DNA from: Geodermatophilus poikilotrophus
GTDB taxonomy: Bacteria; Actinomycetota; Actinomycetes; Mycobacteriales; Geodermatophilaceae
Length of the DNA: 64,000 nt
Reading direction: 5' to 3'
Assembly (NCBI RefSeq): GCF_900111455.1
Contig: NZ_FOIE01000005.1
Coordinates: 62,001 to 126,000, forward strand
The first letter of the stretch is position 1. Every line of letters starts with the position of its first letter. The position numbers and the translations under genes were made by a program. The notes beneath the pieces were generated by a model, which did not search any database, was not told the origin of the DNA, and saw only the letters and a list, made by a program, of their open reading frames with translations. This document shows positions 13,901 through 22,615 of the stretch, in pieces.

Positions 13901-14049
13901 GCGCTGCCTTCATGCAGGAGCTCTACGGGGCCCTGCGTCGCGGGGCTTCGGTGCCGCTCGCGGTGGGTACGGCCCGACAAGCGCTGAGAGCAGACCACTC
14001 GGATCCGTACTGGTGGGCCGCATTCGTCCTTTTCGGAGTGAGGCCATGA
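10960..14049 (+). CDS. TPR-CHAT protease
   Basis: 1029 residues. Residues 15 to about 580 are tetratricopeptide repeats (for example FERAEAAFGRAL, GDLGGAIAAATSAVHRA, NYQGAAEAYRQSLSLLDA). A coiled-coil linker rich in Arg, Glu and Gln spans about 600-670, and the CHAT domain runs to the end. The expected dyad is His888 in YLHIAAHGIVD and Cys941 in CAACRTGFG. TPR-CHAT proteins are proteases switched by partners bound to the TPR solenoid; Csx29 of type III-E CRISPR is the best-studied case. There is no CRISPR array or Cas gene here. The GTG start at 10960 is the best fit; an IS256 end lies 150 bp upstream. It overlaps the next CHAT gene by 4 bp (ATGA), so both proteases should be made together. 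Confidence 0.9.
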   Translation: MDPTGPADADEPTRAAFDEEVASLKHQGLEALIAQDFERAEAAFGRALTVAGPAASPVVADLYEHLARVCALTGRFQAAQDLMESAVALRERLQPEADLSVQGFALFVDTLRAKPDARRELASALHLLSRAERTDSARIHAARRHLEESIEIELQIAANSESVLHRRAELVSLRTMDGDLEGALAAFDEISSRVGELPPAEASSVLRTVSQLRWSAGDLGGAIAAATSAVHRAASCGAFAQEAAAQGVLGLICQSEGNLDAAGEHYRRAVDGLRDQSASSVPMAVNLVRLGMLEHARGAAEEARRRLQEAVDLLRARAPMSWELGEALEGFAEVARAAGHLGEAASALRASARLASDVATRLRRELEVGLVYKELGRYDDAARVLSDVVHEALNHGHGDVHWTAAMALAGVHRRKGDLARAEQSYRELERRERLTGWRQIEVLSNLGGIQHERQNYQGAAEAYRQSLSLLDAVEGGSTVRPTLLHNLATALHGLGQLGEADDCYVASLRGARGVAAQHAEAWIGRGRIALTEGRLDNAVDLLENAVGVAEQLLAGAGGTENRGALFARLQNAHAFLIQALCRRAGPGDVARALLVVEGSRARELHERLFASEALLPQRRLQERELRQRLGQVSRRLLHLREVQSTLPVQLAELNRQEEELRSAVEDLDGHPTVASAATAMTADEIRAALASGEVLLEFHVVHDRVYLWAVTSGGLDLHILEPSVVELADLVAKAVGPYHVGSPPQASNEAAWLKLRTTALGPVAPLMRNARSLVVSPAGPLSLIAFEPLVDDIELVQYTPSATVGLRPRAPRLSRPRDAQFVGFGDPIVRREAPEFAGLPPLPGAQAEVEEIAALFGADGVAVCGANATERELRSWARRSRYLHIAAHGIVDLDNPLRSGIVLAAPAGSAVLAGFREDDVLHGYDMVDLDTDAELVVCAACRTGFGSERAGEGLATLGSALLLGGARWVLVSLWPVGDFISAAFMQELYGALRRGASVPLAVGTARQALRADHSDPYWWAAFVLFGVRP

Positions 14050-15848
14050 TCGACGCTCGGTACCGCGCGAGGACAAGAATGGCCATCCGTATTTTGCCGC
14101 GACTAGTCCTCGATCACTCTGGGTGGGTGCAGGTGGCCGCCTTACTGGACAGGATCCTGGGGGCGCTGCGGGCCGATGATGTGGCCCTTCTGCGTCCGGC
14201 GCTCGCCCAACTAGAAGAGCTCGGCGCAGTGCGGTCTGGGGGTGGCGCCGTGGTGCCGACCCAGGCGGGCGAAAACGGGCAGCATCTGAACGCCCTGGAA
14301 GAGCCACCTCCTGCTGCAGTGCGCGACAGGTTGGCCCGTGTCGCCGAGGCAGTGGCTACGGGACAGGTCGACCTTCCCCAACCGCCGGTCGAAGCGCCTC
14401 GAGATCCGCCGGAAAGGGCACTTGCTGCGGAGGTTCCTCAACAAGCGGCGCTGGGACAGCAGATCCCGCTGCTTGTGCGCGTGGTCGTTACCCCCGACCC
14501 CGCCGCTCCGGGTCGACTCACCGGGCTAGGGGAGGTCCCACCGGAAGGGCGGCGGATCGTTGTGACCGTGAGCTGCGGCGGATTGCAGCCTGAAGGTGAC
14601 ACAGCCCAGGAGCTCCTCGTTCCGGCCACCGGGGACTCGGACGCAGTGCTGTTCATGTTCCGGACGATGAAGCCCGGACTGCAGATCATCCGCGTTAGCG
14701 CCTTCCTGGATGGAACGTTTCTCGGGGAGCTCGCGGCTGAAGTGCTGGTTGTGGCATCTGTGGCATCGACGAGGGCCCACGAGGTCCGCAGCCACATGCC
14801 GTTGGCGGCCACCGAGCCTGGCGAGGTGACTCTCCAGATTCGTCAATCGGGCGGCCAGTATCAGTTTCAGTTCCTCGGGAGCACCCTCACGGCCTTCGAG
14901 ACCATTCCCATGGTCGGGGACCCACACATCACCGCGGGCCGCCTGGCGGATGAGCTACGAGGCATGGCACGCATCGCGGCCACGGCCAACGGCCGGATAG
15001 CCCTGAACAAGCTGAAGAGCTACGGGGCAATGCTTTGGGGGCAACTGCTGCCGGAACCCATCCGGCAACAATTCTGGTCGGAGGCCTCAGGCATCTCCGC
15101 CTTCACCGTGGCGAGCGACCTAGACGTGATTCCGTGGGAGCTGCTGTACCCAGTAGACGGCAGCGCCGAAAACGGGTTTCTGGCGGAGCAGTTCCCGGTA
15201 GTCCGCCGTGTCTACGGCCAGGGGCGCGCCCGAGTGCTGAACCTCGAGCGAAGCGCCTTCGTCGTCCCCCATGGGTCACCCGCCAACGCGATGGAGGAGG
15301 TGCGGACTGTCCGCTCAATGCTCGGCGCAGCTGACGGTCCCGTCCTGAGCCGGCTTGCAATGCTCGACGAGGCCGTTAGCAGTGCGCAGCTTGATTTGCT
15401 GCATTTCGCATGTCACAACGCGTTCGCACCCGGCGTCGGTTCCAGCATCGCCTTCGAGGACGGTCAATACACGCCCGACGATCTGTCGGTCCTAGTCCAG
15501 CGCGCAGCGCTTCGCGAGCGCGCCCCGCTGGTCTTCTTAAATGCCTGCCGCACCGCCGGAGAGATACAGGGGCTAACGGGTCTGCTGGGGTGGGCAAGCC
15601 AATTTATGCGAGCTGGGGCGGGTGCGTTCGTGGGTACGCTGTGGGCTGTCCGGTCGAACACCGCACGGCGCTTCGCCGAGGAATTCTACCGGCAACTCTG
15701 TTCGGACGTCCGCCCTTCGCTGGGAGCGGCATCGCTTGCGGCGCGCCGAGCGATCGCACACGAATCCGGTGACCCGACGTGGCTTGCCTATTCGGTCTAC
15801 GGAAATCCGGCTGCGCGTGCGAGCGGCGCAACCTCTGGAGGGTCCTAG
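14046..15848 (+). CDS. CHAT domain protease, paralogue of the GroEL-CHAT C-terminus
   Basis: 600 residues starting at an ATG that overlaps the previous stop and follows GGAGTGAGGCC. Residues 1-75 look like a small helical or winged-helix domain (LDRILGALRADDVALL, LAQLEELGAVRSGGGAVVPT). Residues about 130-245 are a beta-rich domain (IPLLVRVVVTPD, RRIVVTVSCGGLQPEG). The rest is a CHAT domain with likely dyad His457 ([10 protein letters not shown]) and Cys501 ([10 protein letters not shown]). From about residue 140 it aligns end to end with the GroEL-CHAT protein, sharing [40 protein letters not shown] and DPTWLAYSVYGNPAA. It is the second gene of the TPR-CHAT operon and overlaps the convergent TPR gene by 4 bp. 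Confidence 0.9.
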   Translation: MIDARYRARTRMAIRILPRLVLDHSGWVQVAALLDRILGALRADDVALLRPALAQLEELGAVRSGGGAVVPTQAGENGQHLNALEEPPPAAVRDRLARVAEAVATGQVDLPQPPVEAPRDPPERALAAEVPQQAALGQQIPLLVRVVVTPDPAAPGRLTGLGEVPPEGRRIVVTVSCGGLQPEGDTAQELLVPATGDSDAVLFMFRTMKPGLQIIRVSAFLDGTFLGELAAEVLVVASVASTRAHEVRSHMPLAATEPGEVTLQIRQSGGQYQFQFLGSTLTAFETIPMVGDPHITAGRLADELRGMARIAATANGRIALNKLKSYGAMLWGQLLPEPIRQQFWSEASGISAFTVASDLDVIPWELLYPVDGSAENGFLAEQFPVVRRVYGQGRARVLNLERSAFVVPHGSPANAMEEVRTVRSMLGAADGPVLSRLAMLDEAVSSAQLDLLHFACHNAFAPGVGSSIAFEDGQYTPDDLSVLVQRAALRERAPLVFLNACRTAGEIQGLTGLLGWASQFMRAGAGAFVGTLWAVRSNTARRFAEEFYRQLCSDVRPSLGAASLAARRAIAHESGDPTWLAYSVYGNPAARASGATSGGS

Positions 15849-16801
15849 CGGCCGGCGCGCGCGAGATAGGCACCGGCCTCGGCGACCCCCGAGCCAGCTG
15901 CTAGGCGTAACAGTCTGCGTCCTTCGTCGGCCCGGCCAGGCTGGTTAACAAGTATCACTCCCAGTATGAAGGCACACCGCGCGTCCTTCTCCAAGCCCCT
16001 GCGCAACACCTCCTCGGCTTCCGCAACCCGACCGTGGACTTGGAGAAAATCACCGTAGTGGGCGACAAGGTCCCACTCGCCAGCGGCAATCCCGTCGCGA
16101 TACGCGGCATCGGCCTCGGCTAGCCGGCCGAATTGGGCGAGAACAACCGTCAAGTTGTTCCATCCGTGGGCTACTCCTCCTTCCGCGGCTCGGCGCAACG
16201 CCGCCACTGCGTCACTTTCCCTACCGGGCAGCCCGAGAAGGAGCCTGCCCAGGACCCCGTCTGCGGCTGCTGTCCCGCTTGCCCGGAGAGCGGTTGCAGC
16301 ATCCTCCTCCCGACCTGGCTGGCTCACGAGGAGACAGCCGAGTTCGTACTGCGCTAGCGGCCTTATCTCGGAGTTGCGCTCCCGGCGCAGCGCATCCTCC
16401 GCCTCGGTATGACGGCCAAGTCGCCGAGCGAGCAACTTCCCAAGCACATACCAGGCACCCACGGCCTCACGGGTGACGGCGAGCCGCAGCATCGCCTCGA
16501 CTTCCGAGGTGCGCGATGACTCGAACAGCAGCATATCCGCCAGTTGAACGAGGCCCTCGTCATGACCAGCTTCGATGGCCTCGCGGTAGGCCGCTTCCGC
16601 TTCTTCAGTGCGATTCATCCTGTCCAGGGTGACGGCGAGGTTGGTGAGAGCCGACATCTCTCCGAGATCGCGCGCGGCTAGGAAGGCCATTTCCGCCTCA
16701 GGAAAGTGCTCCGCGTGCAGGAGTTCGAGACCAAGGGCCGAAAGCTCCGTCGCCGCGCCTGCCTCCCGCAGGGCGCCAATCTGACGCTGGAGGGCGTTCA
16801 C
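15845..16801 (-). CDS. TPR/Sel1-like repeat protein of the CHAT locus
   Basis: 318 residues made almost entirely of short helical repeats such as RTEEAEAAYREAIEAGHDEG, GRHTEAEDALRR and GRLAEADAAYRDGIAAGEWD. No enzymatic motif, signal peptide or membrane segment is visible, so it is probably a soluble adaptor or scaffold. I chose the GTG at 16801, which has GAGG 9 bases upstream; the frame is open further upstream but overlaps the hydrolase gene. It follows the hydrolase by only 5 bp and runs tail-to-tail into the CHAT gene. It resembles the backbone TPR protein at 48995-49852 in repeat style. Confidence 0.8.
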   Translation of the reverse strand: MNALQRQIGALREAGAATELSALGLELLHAEHFPEAEMAFLAARDLGEMSALTNLAVTLDRMNRTEEAEAAYREAIEAGHDEGLVQLADMLLFESSRTSEVEAMLRLAVTREAVGAWYVLGKLLARRLGRHTEAEDALRRERNSEIRPLAQYELGCLLVSQPGREEDAATALRASGTAAADGVLGRLLLGLPGRESDAVAALRRAAEGGVAHGWNNLTVVLAQFGRLAEADAAYRDGIAAGEWDLVAHYGDFLQVHGRVAEAEEVLRRGLEKDARCAFILGVILVNQPGRADEGRRLLRLAAGSGVAEAGAYLARAGR

Positions 16802-16806
16802 TCCAT

Positions 16807-18003
16807 TTACCTCAATTCGGTCAGCGAGTCCCCTGGTGACCCGAAAGTGGCCTCCATGGCGACTCTTAGCGCCTCGAGGTGCCAGTACGCCGAATGCGTC
16901 CACAGGCCCGCCGACGCAAGATGCGGCACGCGTACGTCCCGCGGTGTGGAGCCGTCGTGGAGTCGAAAGACCGGAGCGGCACAGAAAGCCAGTAGATCGA
17001 GCGGCTCCCACAGATTGGTCCATGCCGCGACCGAGGGCGGGAGGATCGCCGGCAGCCCATCGGTGAGCGGCGAGATAAGGCCTCCGCGCGGATCGACAGC
17101 GTGAAAGAAGCTAAACTGGGAGCCGAAGGTGAGCAGGCTCGACACCCACAACGGATTGTGCCCGGTGGCAAGGTCGAGCGTGATGACGCCGCCGAGGCTG
17201 TGACCCAGGACGCGCACAGGTCGGTCACGGCTACCAAGGCCCGAACCGTGCTTCTCCACCGTCTCGCGAACCCGCGCGTGGATCGCTGCCCGGTGCCGCT
17301 GGTAGACCAGGACGTCTCCCAGGAACCGGGCGACACCGGGCGCCGCGGAAGACCTCATGTGGGTGTTGAGTCTGCCCGCGGCGGCTTCGATGGCGGCGCC
17401 GACCACTGAGTCGAAGTCGCGCAAGCGGCGCCGCACGAACGCAGCGACGTTCAGGCCACGCAATTCTTCGGACGGAGGGGATACCGCAGCCGCATCAGCG
17501 GCGGCGTCCGCGACTGCTGCACCGACTTCTCGGAGAAGCTCCTCCTGCTGGACGGCCGGTAGCCAGCGCAGATCGCTCCACTCGGCCGCCACCGCCGCAG
17601 AGACTTCCGCCACAAGAGCGCCGTCGGATCCGGAGTCCCGGAGCTCCTCGTCATCCCTTAGCCGCTCTCGTACGCCTACGAGTACCGCATCAAGGTTGGA
17701 ATCGGACTGACGCAACTCCTCAGCCGCTGAGACCCCGGAAAGTGGCCACCCGGCTAGCAGATCGGCGACGAGTACATCTGGCAGAGCCTCCTCAACGCTG
17801 TCCCCTCGGACCTCGTCCGCGACCTCGGTTCGAGCGGGAACAGTGAGATGAACCCAGCGATCATCCGCACCCAAGTCTCCCCAGAAGATCGGTAGCAGCT
17901 GCCACCGGCTCCCTGCGGCGACGCTCAAACGATCGACGGTGGCCTCAAAAGCCTCGCGATCATGGTTGGCCACCCCGTGAATAACGAAGACTGGCTCCCC
18001 CAT
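16807..18003 (-). CDS. Large alpha/beta hydrolase associated with CHAT proteases
   Basis: 398 residues from an ATG preceded by GGGGAG. The N-terminus MGEPVFVIHGVANHD is the first beta strand and oxyanion HG motif of an alpha/beta hydrolase. The nucleophile elbow GHSLGG puts Ser near residue 269. WEPLDLLAF and THSAYWH are candidate acid and histidine positions. A helical insert of some 170 residues separates the first strand from the elbow. This could be a lipase- or esterase-like effector, perhaps a client cleaved or activated by the CHAT proteases (inference). It forms an operon with the TPR gene. A truncated homologue overlaps the GroEL-CHAT stop codon at 5500, so the association with this CHAT subfamily occurs twice in the window. 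Confidence 0.85.
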   Translation of the reverse strand: MGEPVFVIHGVANHDREAFEATVDRLSVAAGSRWQLLPIFWGDLGADDRWVHLTVPARTEVADEVRGDSVEEALPDVLVADLLAGWPLSGVSAAEELRQSDSNLDAVLVGVRERLRDDEELRDSGSDGALVAEVSAAVAAEWSDLRWLPAVQQEELLREVGAAVADAAADAAAVSPPSEELRGLNVAAFVRRRLRDFDSVVGAAIEAAAGRLNTHMRSSAAPGVARFLGDVLVYQRHRAAIHARVRETVEKHGSGLGSRDRPVRVLGHSLGGVITLDLATGHNPLWVSSLLTFGSQFSFFHAVDPRGGLISPLTDGLPAILPPSVAAWTNLWEPLDLLAFCAAPVFRLHDGSTPRDVRVPHLASAGLWTHSAYWHLEALRVAMEATFGSPGDSLTELR

Positions 18004-18760
18004 GCCTGCTCCCCTGTGGTGCGGTGCGGTCACGGTCGAGAGCCGCGCGGTGATCCTCGCCCAACACGGACCGGCTGGACAGTGATTCGGACGCCAGACG
18101 GCGGGGATACTCGTGGCGAGACCCAAGGACACGATGGAGAGCGAGTAGGCCCGGGCGTCTTGAGCGGGAACGAGTCAACGGTCGGCCCCGGCAGTCCTGG
18201 GCAAGGTCACCACGGCGGACGCCATCGTGCCGCCCAAGCCCACGACCACGCCTGCTGCGTCGTCGGGCGGTACAGCAGCGTCACATGAGCTAGCGACAGG
18301 ACGCCAAGCCACGCCCGCTGCCCTCCACCGTTTCTGCAGCCTGCTCGAGCGGGCCCTTCAGGGTTGTACGCCAACGACCGTGGCGAGCAACCAAGGCGGC
18401 GCGGAGGTCAGGGCCGATCGAGCTCCTTCGCCCCGTCGGCGCTGAGGTCCCTACGCCATGAGAAAGCCTGCCCGCAGGGATGGATCAAATCCGACCGGCG
18501 GCGCACAGCAAAGAGACCAACGAGCCGCTGGTGCGGCTCTCCACGGGCTCGACACGCACTACGGCGTAGGGCCGGCCATTTCGCTGCTCGTGGCTGAGCC
18601 GATGGTGAGTCCCGCTGTCCCCGCTGTCGAGGTCAGGCCAACCGCGTACTCAGATCGGCGCGCGGAGCTGGGCTCGCTGCATCGTCCGCACTGAGTCCGC
18701 AGATAGTCCGCAGGACGACCACCAAGGGCCGTCGTCGCTCAACGACACTCCGCGCTAATG
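18004..18760. other. Intergenic stretch with repeat fragment
   Basis: About 750 bp without a convincing gene on either strand. It includes the presumed promoter of the hydrolase operon on the left and a fragment of the GTCCGCA repeat (18684-18740, separate entry) on the right, next to the IS5 element. Confidence 0.5.
18684..18740. repeat. GTCCGCA repeat fragment (3' part of the dispersed repeat)
   Basis: Three GTCCGCA units (GTCCGCACT, GAGTCCGCAGATA, GTCCGCAGG) are followed by a GGCCGTCGTC tail. This matches the 3' end of the repeat copies at 22616-22864 and 28579-28830. The hairpin part of the repeat is missing here. Confidence 0.5.
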
Positions 18761-18824
18761 AGAGCTTGTCTCACGTGGATGAGCGCCGACCTGGCCAACG
18801 TTGCCCCCGCTCGTGGGAGAACGG

Positions 18825-19621
18825 ATGGGTCAGACGCTGGTGCCCGACGGGCTGTGGAAGATCGTCGAGCCGCTGCTGCCGGCTCAGCGCGAGCGCCCGC
18901 AGGGTGGCGGCACCCGGTATGTCAATGACCGGGCGGTGTTCACCGCGATCGTCTACGTGCTGACCACTGGCTGCGCCTGGCGCCATCTGCCGGCGGACTT
19001 CGCCGTGTCCAAGGCCACCGCGCACCGGCGGTGCGTGGTTTGGACCGAGGCCGGGCTGTGGCGCCGGCTGCACCGGGCGGTGCTGGTTCGGCTCGGGGAA
19101 CAGGCGGCGATCGACTGGTCCCGCGCGGTGGTCGATGCGGCCAGCGTGCGGGCGAAAAAGGGGGCCCGCTGACCGGCCCGACCCCGGTCGACCGCGGCAA
19201 GCCCGGCGCCAAGCTGCACGTGCTCACCGACGCGGCCGGCCTGCCGCTGGCGGTGGCGACCTCGGCGGCCAACACCCACGACAGCCTCGCGCTCATTCCG
19301 CTGGTGCAGGCCATTCCGGCCGTCCGCTCGCGCCGCGGCCCGCGCCGACGACGACCGGCCAAGCTGCACGCCGATAAGGGCTACGACTATCCGCACCTGC
19401 GGGCCTGGCTGCGCCGGCGCCGGATCACCCCGCGGATCGCCCGTCGCGGCGTGGAAACCTCCACCCAGCTGGGCCGGCACCGCTGGGTTGTCGAGCGCTC
19501 CTTCGCCTGGCTGACCGGCTACCGCTGGCTGACCCTGCGGTACGAGCGATCTGCCCGGTTATTCACCGCATTCCTCACCCTGGCTGCCGCGCTCACCTGC
19601 TACAAGAAGCTCGCCACGTGA
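18825..19621 (+). CDS. IS5-family transposase made by -1 frameshift
   Basis: The first frame starts at ATG 18825 after GGGAGA. It encodes the N-terminal domain (LVPDGLWKIVEPLLPAQR, TGCAWRHLPADF, AIDWSRAVVDAASVRAKKG) and ends at 19172. The -1 frame continues from the AAAAAGGGGG run with GGPLTGPTPVDRGKPGAKLH, VLTDAAGLPLAV, LHADKGYDY and RRWVVERSFAWLTGYRW-like sequence to 19621. The catalytic aspartates (VVDAAS, LTDAAG) and the glutamate in VVERSFAWL are all present only in the fused product. This arrangement is usual in several IS5 subgroups. Confidence 0.85.
19155..19164 (+). promoter_or_regulatory. Slippery run for -1 frameshifting in the IS5 transposase
   Basis: Five A followed by five G. 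The zero frame reads AAA AAG GGG and then stops at TGA; slipping back one base gives AAA GGG GGC CCG and the rest of the transposase. The position exactly at the overlap of the two frames supports programmed frameshifting. Confidence 0.6.
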
Positions 19622-19631
19622 GACGAGCTCT

Positions 19632-19951
19632 AAGTGCAGCTCAGAGCCGACCTACCACCGATTCCGGCAGGTCAACGAACTGGGCAGAAATCATGTCCGC
19701 GATACCGCGCTCAAGCCTACGGCGGGTGCCAACACTCGGCCCCAGACTCGGTTGCCGCACGGACACGGAGTCTTCCGGTAGGGGGAGTGGCGTCTTCAGC
19801 CAGACCACCTGACTTCCTCGGTGAATTCTGTTGGGCATGAGCAGGGGTAAGCTTCGTGCGCTCGTGGCGACAGTGTCCGGACTGAAAGGCGGCTCCGCTG
19901 TCCGCTGGCGCCGGGTACCGCCACGGCGGGTGATGGGTGTAGAGCTGAAGC
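19632..19951. other. Short gap before the STAND pseudogene
   Basis: About 320 bp with no gene recognised. The last part should contain the promoter of the TIR/NB-ARC/TPR gene; no clear motif is visible. Confidence 0.4.
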
Positions 19952-22413
19952 GTGAGCAGTCGGGGCACTGACTTCTTCGTCAGTCACCCCGGCCGGGACA
20001 CCGCGTGGGCGGAGTGGCTGGGCTGACACCTGCAGGAGGCCGGTTACTCCGTCGAGCTGGACGTATGGGACTGGGCGCCGGGCGAGGACTTCGTGGCGCG
20101 CATGCAGGCGGCCCTCGAGCGGGCCGACCGGCTGCTGGCGGTGTGCACCGAGGCCTACTTCGCCTCCGGATGCGGCGGTGCCGAGCTGCGCGCGGCCTTC
20201 GCCCAGCAGGCGGCGGGGCGGATCGTGCCGGTGCTGGTCGAGCCGGTGACCCTGCCGGCGTTGTACGCGCCGCTGATCCACCTGGACCTCATCGGTCTGG
20301 ACGAGGCGGCGGCGACGGCCCGGCTCCGGGCGCGGCTGGCCGGGCTCCGCCCGACCGGCCCACCCCCATTCCCCCGTGGGGATGCTGCGCCGGGCGACCG
20401 ACCGGGGTTCGCGGGCCGCCTGCCGGAGGTGTGGCGGATGCCGCCGCGCAATCCGCGGTTCACCGGCCGGGACGGCATGCTGGCCGAGCTCCGGCGGCGG
20501 CTGCGCGCCGGCCAGGGCACGCTGGTGGTGCAGGCCCTCTACGGGCTGGGTGGGGTGGGCAAGACCCAGCTGGTGATCGAGTACGCGCACCGGTTCGCCG
20601 CTGACTACGACCTGGTCTGGTGGCTCGACGCCGAGCAGCCGACACTCATCCCCGAGCAGCTCGCCGCGCTCGCCGCCCGACTCGGCCTCCCGCCCGGGCC
20701 GACGGTGGCCGACACCGTCGAGCGGCTGCTGGCCGAGCTGCGCGGCCGCGACCGCTGGCTGCTGGTCTTCGACAACGCCGACCACCCCCAGGACATCGCC
20801 GGTTTCCGGCCCGGTGGAGCCGGGCACGTGCTGGTCACCTCGCGGTTCCCCGGCTGGGGAGCGCTGGGTGGCCGGCTGGAGGTCGACGTGCTGGTCCGCG
20901 CGGAGACGATCGCGCTGCTGCGGGCCCGGATCCCGGAGCTGGACGAGGAGCTGGCCGACAAGCTCGCCGCCGAGCTGGGTGACCTGCCACTGGCCGCCGC
21001 CCAGGCCGCCGGCTACCTGGAGCAGACCGACCTGCCACCCGCCGATTACCTGCGCCGGTTCCGCACCCGCCGCGCGATCCTGCTGGCCCGCGGCGAGGTG
21101 GTCGGCTACCGAGGTCGGATCGACACCGCCTGGGCGCTGTCGCTGGAGCGGCTGGGCAGGGAGGATCCGGCCGCGGTCCAGCTGGTGGAACTGGCCGCCT
21201 TTCTGGCCCCCGAGCCCATCCCGCTGACCCTGCTCACCGGCCACCCGGAGCTGCTCGACGAACCGCTCCGCAGCACCGCCGCCGATCCCGACGCTCTCGC
21301 CGACACCATCGGCGCGCTGGTCGGCTACTCGCTGGCCCGCCGCCATCCCGACGCCTTCCAGGTCCACCGGCTCGTGCAGGCCGTCATCCGCCACCAGTTA
21401 CCCCCCGACCGGCAGCGGGCCACCGCCGAGCGGGTAATGGCGCTGCTGGCCGCCGCTGTCCCAGGTGATCCGGAGGAGCGGGCCTGCTGGGCCGCCTACG
21501 CCTGGCTCATTCCGCACATGCGCGCCACCGCCCCGGTCGGGAACCACCCCGATTCCCTCACCGCCGCGAGCACCCTGATGCTCGGCCTCGGCAAACTGGG
21601 CGAGGAGGAGGCGGCCCGCGCCCTGGGCGAGGACACCCTGGAGGGCTGCCGCCGGGTGTTCGGCTCGGACCACCCGACCACCCTGCGGCTGGCCGCCGAC
21701 CTGATCCTGACCCGTGTCGCGATGGGTGAGGCGGAGGCGGCCCGGGCGCTGGGCGAGGACACCCTGGAGCGGTGCCGCCGGGTGCTCGACCCGGACCACC
21801 CGACCACCCTGTCGGCGGCCGCCAACCTGGCCCTCACTCTGGCAGCGGCGGATGAGGTGGAGGCGGCCCGGGTGCTGGGCGAGGACACCCTGGAGCGCTG
21901 CCGCCGGGTGTTCGGCCCGGACCACCCGAAGACCCTGTGGCCGGCCGCCGCCCTGGTGAACGCCCTGACGAAGGTGGGTCGGGCGGAGGCGCCCGGGCCC
22001 TGGGTGAGGACACGTTGCGGCGCTGCCGCCGAGTGCTCGGCCCGGACCACCCGACCACCCTGTGGGTGGCCATCGCCCTGGCTCGCGCTCTGGCGGCGGT
22101 GGGTGAAGGAGCGGCGGCCCGGGTGCTGGGCGAGGACACCCTGGAGGGCTGCCGCCGGGTGCTCGGCCCGGATCACCGGAACAGCCTGTGGGCGGCCGTC
22201 GCCTTGACCGAGGCCCTGGCATCGGTGGGTGAGGTGGAGGCGGCCCGGGCGCTGGGCGAGGAGACGCTGCGGCGCTGCCGCCGAGTGCTCGGCCCGGACC
22301 ACGTGATCACCCGAGACGCCACCGTCGCCCTGACTCACGCCGTGAGCAGGTCGGGTGATGCGAAGGCAGCCCGAGCCCCAGGACCCCCACCTGCAAAACC
22401 TCCAGGCCTGTGA
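19952..22413 (+). pseudogene. TIR-NB-ARC-TPR STAND protein, inactivated
   Basis: The frame begins at GTG 19952 with RGTDFFVSHPGRDTAWAEWL, a TIR/SEFIR-type start. A TGA at 20024 follows, probably a former Trp codon. The same frame then continues HLQEAGYSVELDVWDWAPG and PGEDFVARMQAALERADRLL. An NB-ARC ATPase follows with P-loop YGLGGVGKTQLV and DRWLLVFDNADHPQD. Next are a winged-helix region and five to six 42-residue kinesin-light-chain-type TPRs. A one-base loss near 21990 shifts the last repeats into another frame, which then ends at 22413. In bacteria such proteins sense invaders through the TPRs and use the TIR domain to destroy NAD or bind host factors. Two independent lesions suggest genuine decay; internal ATGs (such as 20102) could still yield a TIR-damaged product. 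Confidence 0.85.
21600..22340 (+). repeat. 126-bp tandem repeats encoding TPRs
   Basis: About six direct repeats of 126 bp (42 codons). Each encodes a variant of EAARALGEDTLERCRRVLGP followed by DHPTTL and a hydrophobic helix. Units are highly similar at the DNA level, which makes this stretch prone to slippage and unit gain or loss. The frameshift lies inside it. Confidence 0.8.
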
Positions 22414-22615
22414 GAGAACCTCACTAGAAGGGGCGCACCATCAACTACCGGGACGTCGCGGCGACCCACCGACCCGTCGAAGATCAGATCGATGGAATTG
22501 ACCCGTCCTTTGTCTCTAGGCTTTGACCGGAGATGCGCGGCCTCGTCGCCTTAGTTCTGGTGGCGGTCAGCTTCCTCAAGCGCTCGAACCCCATGAGCGC
22601 TCCCATGTCTCTGGC

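Larger units (their letters stand above)
18761..19631 (+). mobile_element. IS5-family insertion sequence, apparently intact
   Basis: About 870 bp flanked by 18-bp inverted repeats AGAGCTYGTCTCACGTGG (18761-18778 and 19614-19631, one mismatch). It encodes one transposase split over two frames with a run of A and G at the junction. The ends are crisp and there are no internal stops in either frame, so this is probably a recent insertion. A related fragment lies at 28215-28310. Confidence 0.85.

Noticed and set aside
10960..15848. A type III-E CRISPR (Craspase) locus because of the TPR-CHAT protein
   Set aside because: No gRAMP/Cas7-11, Csx30/31 or array is present; only the CHAT component is similar.
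19796..21394. Long minus-strand frame opposite the STAND gene
   Set aside because: Antisense shadow; the plus strand shows P-loop, TIR and TPR motifs.
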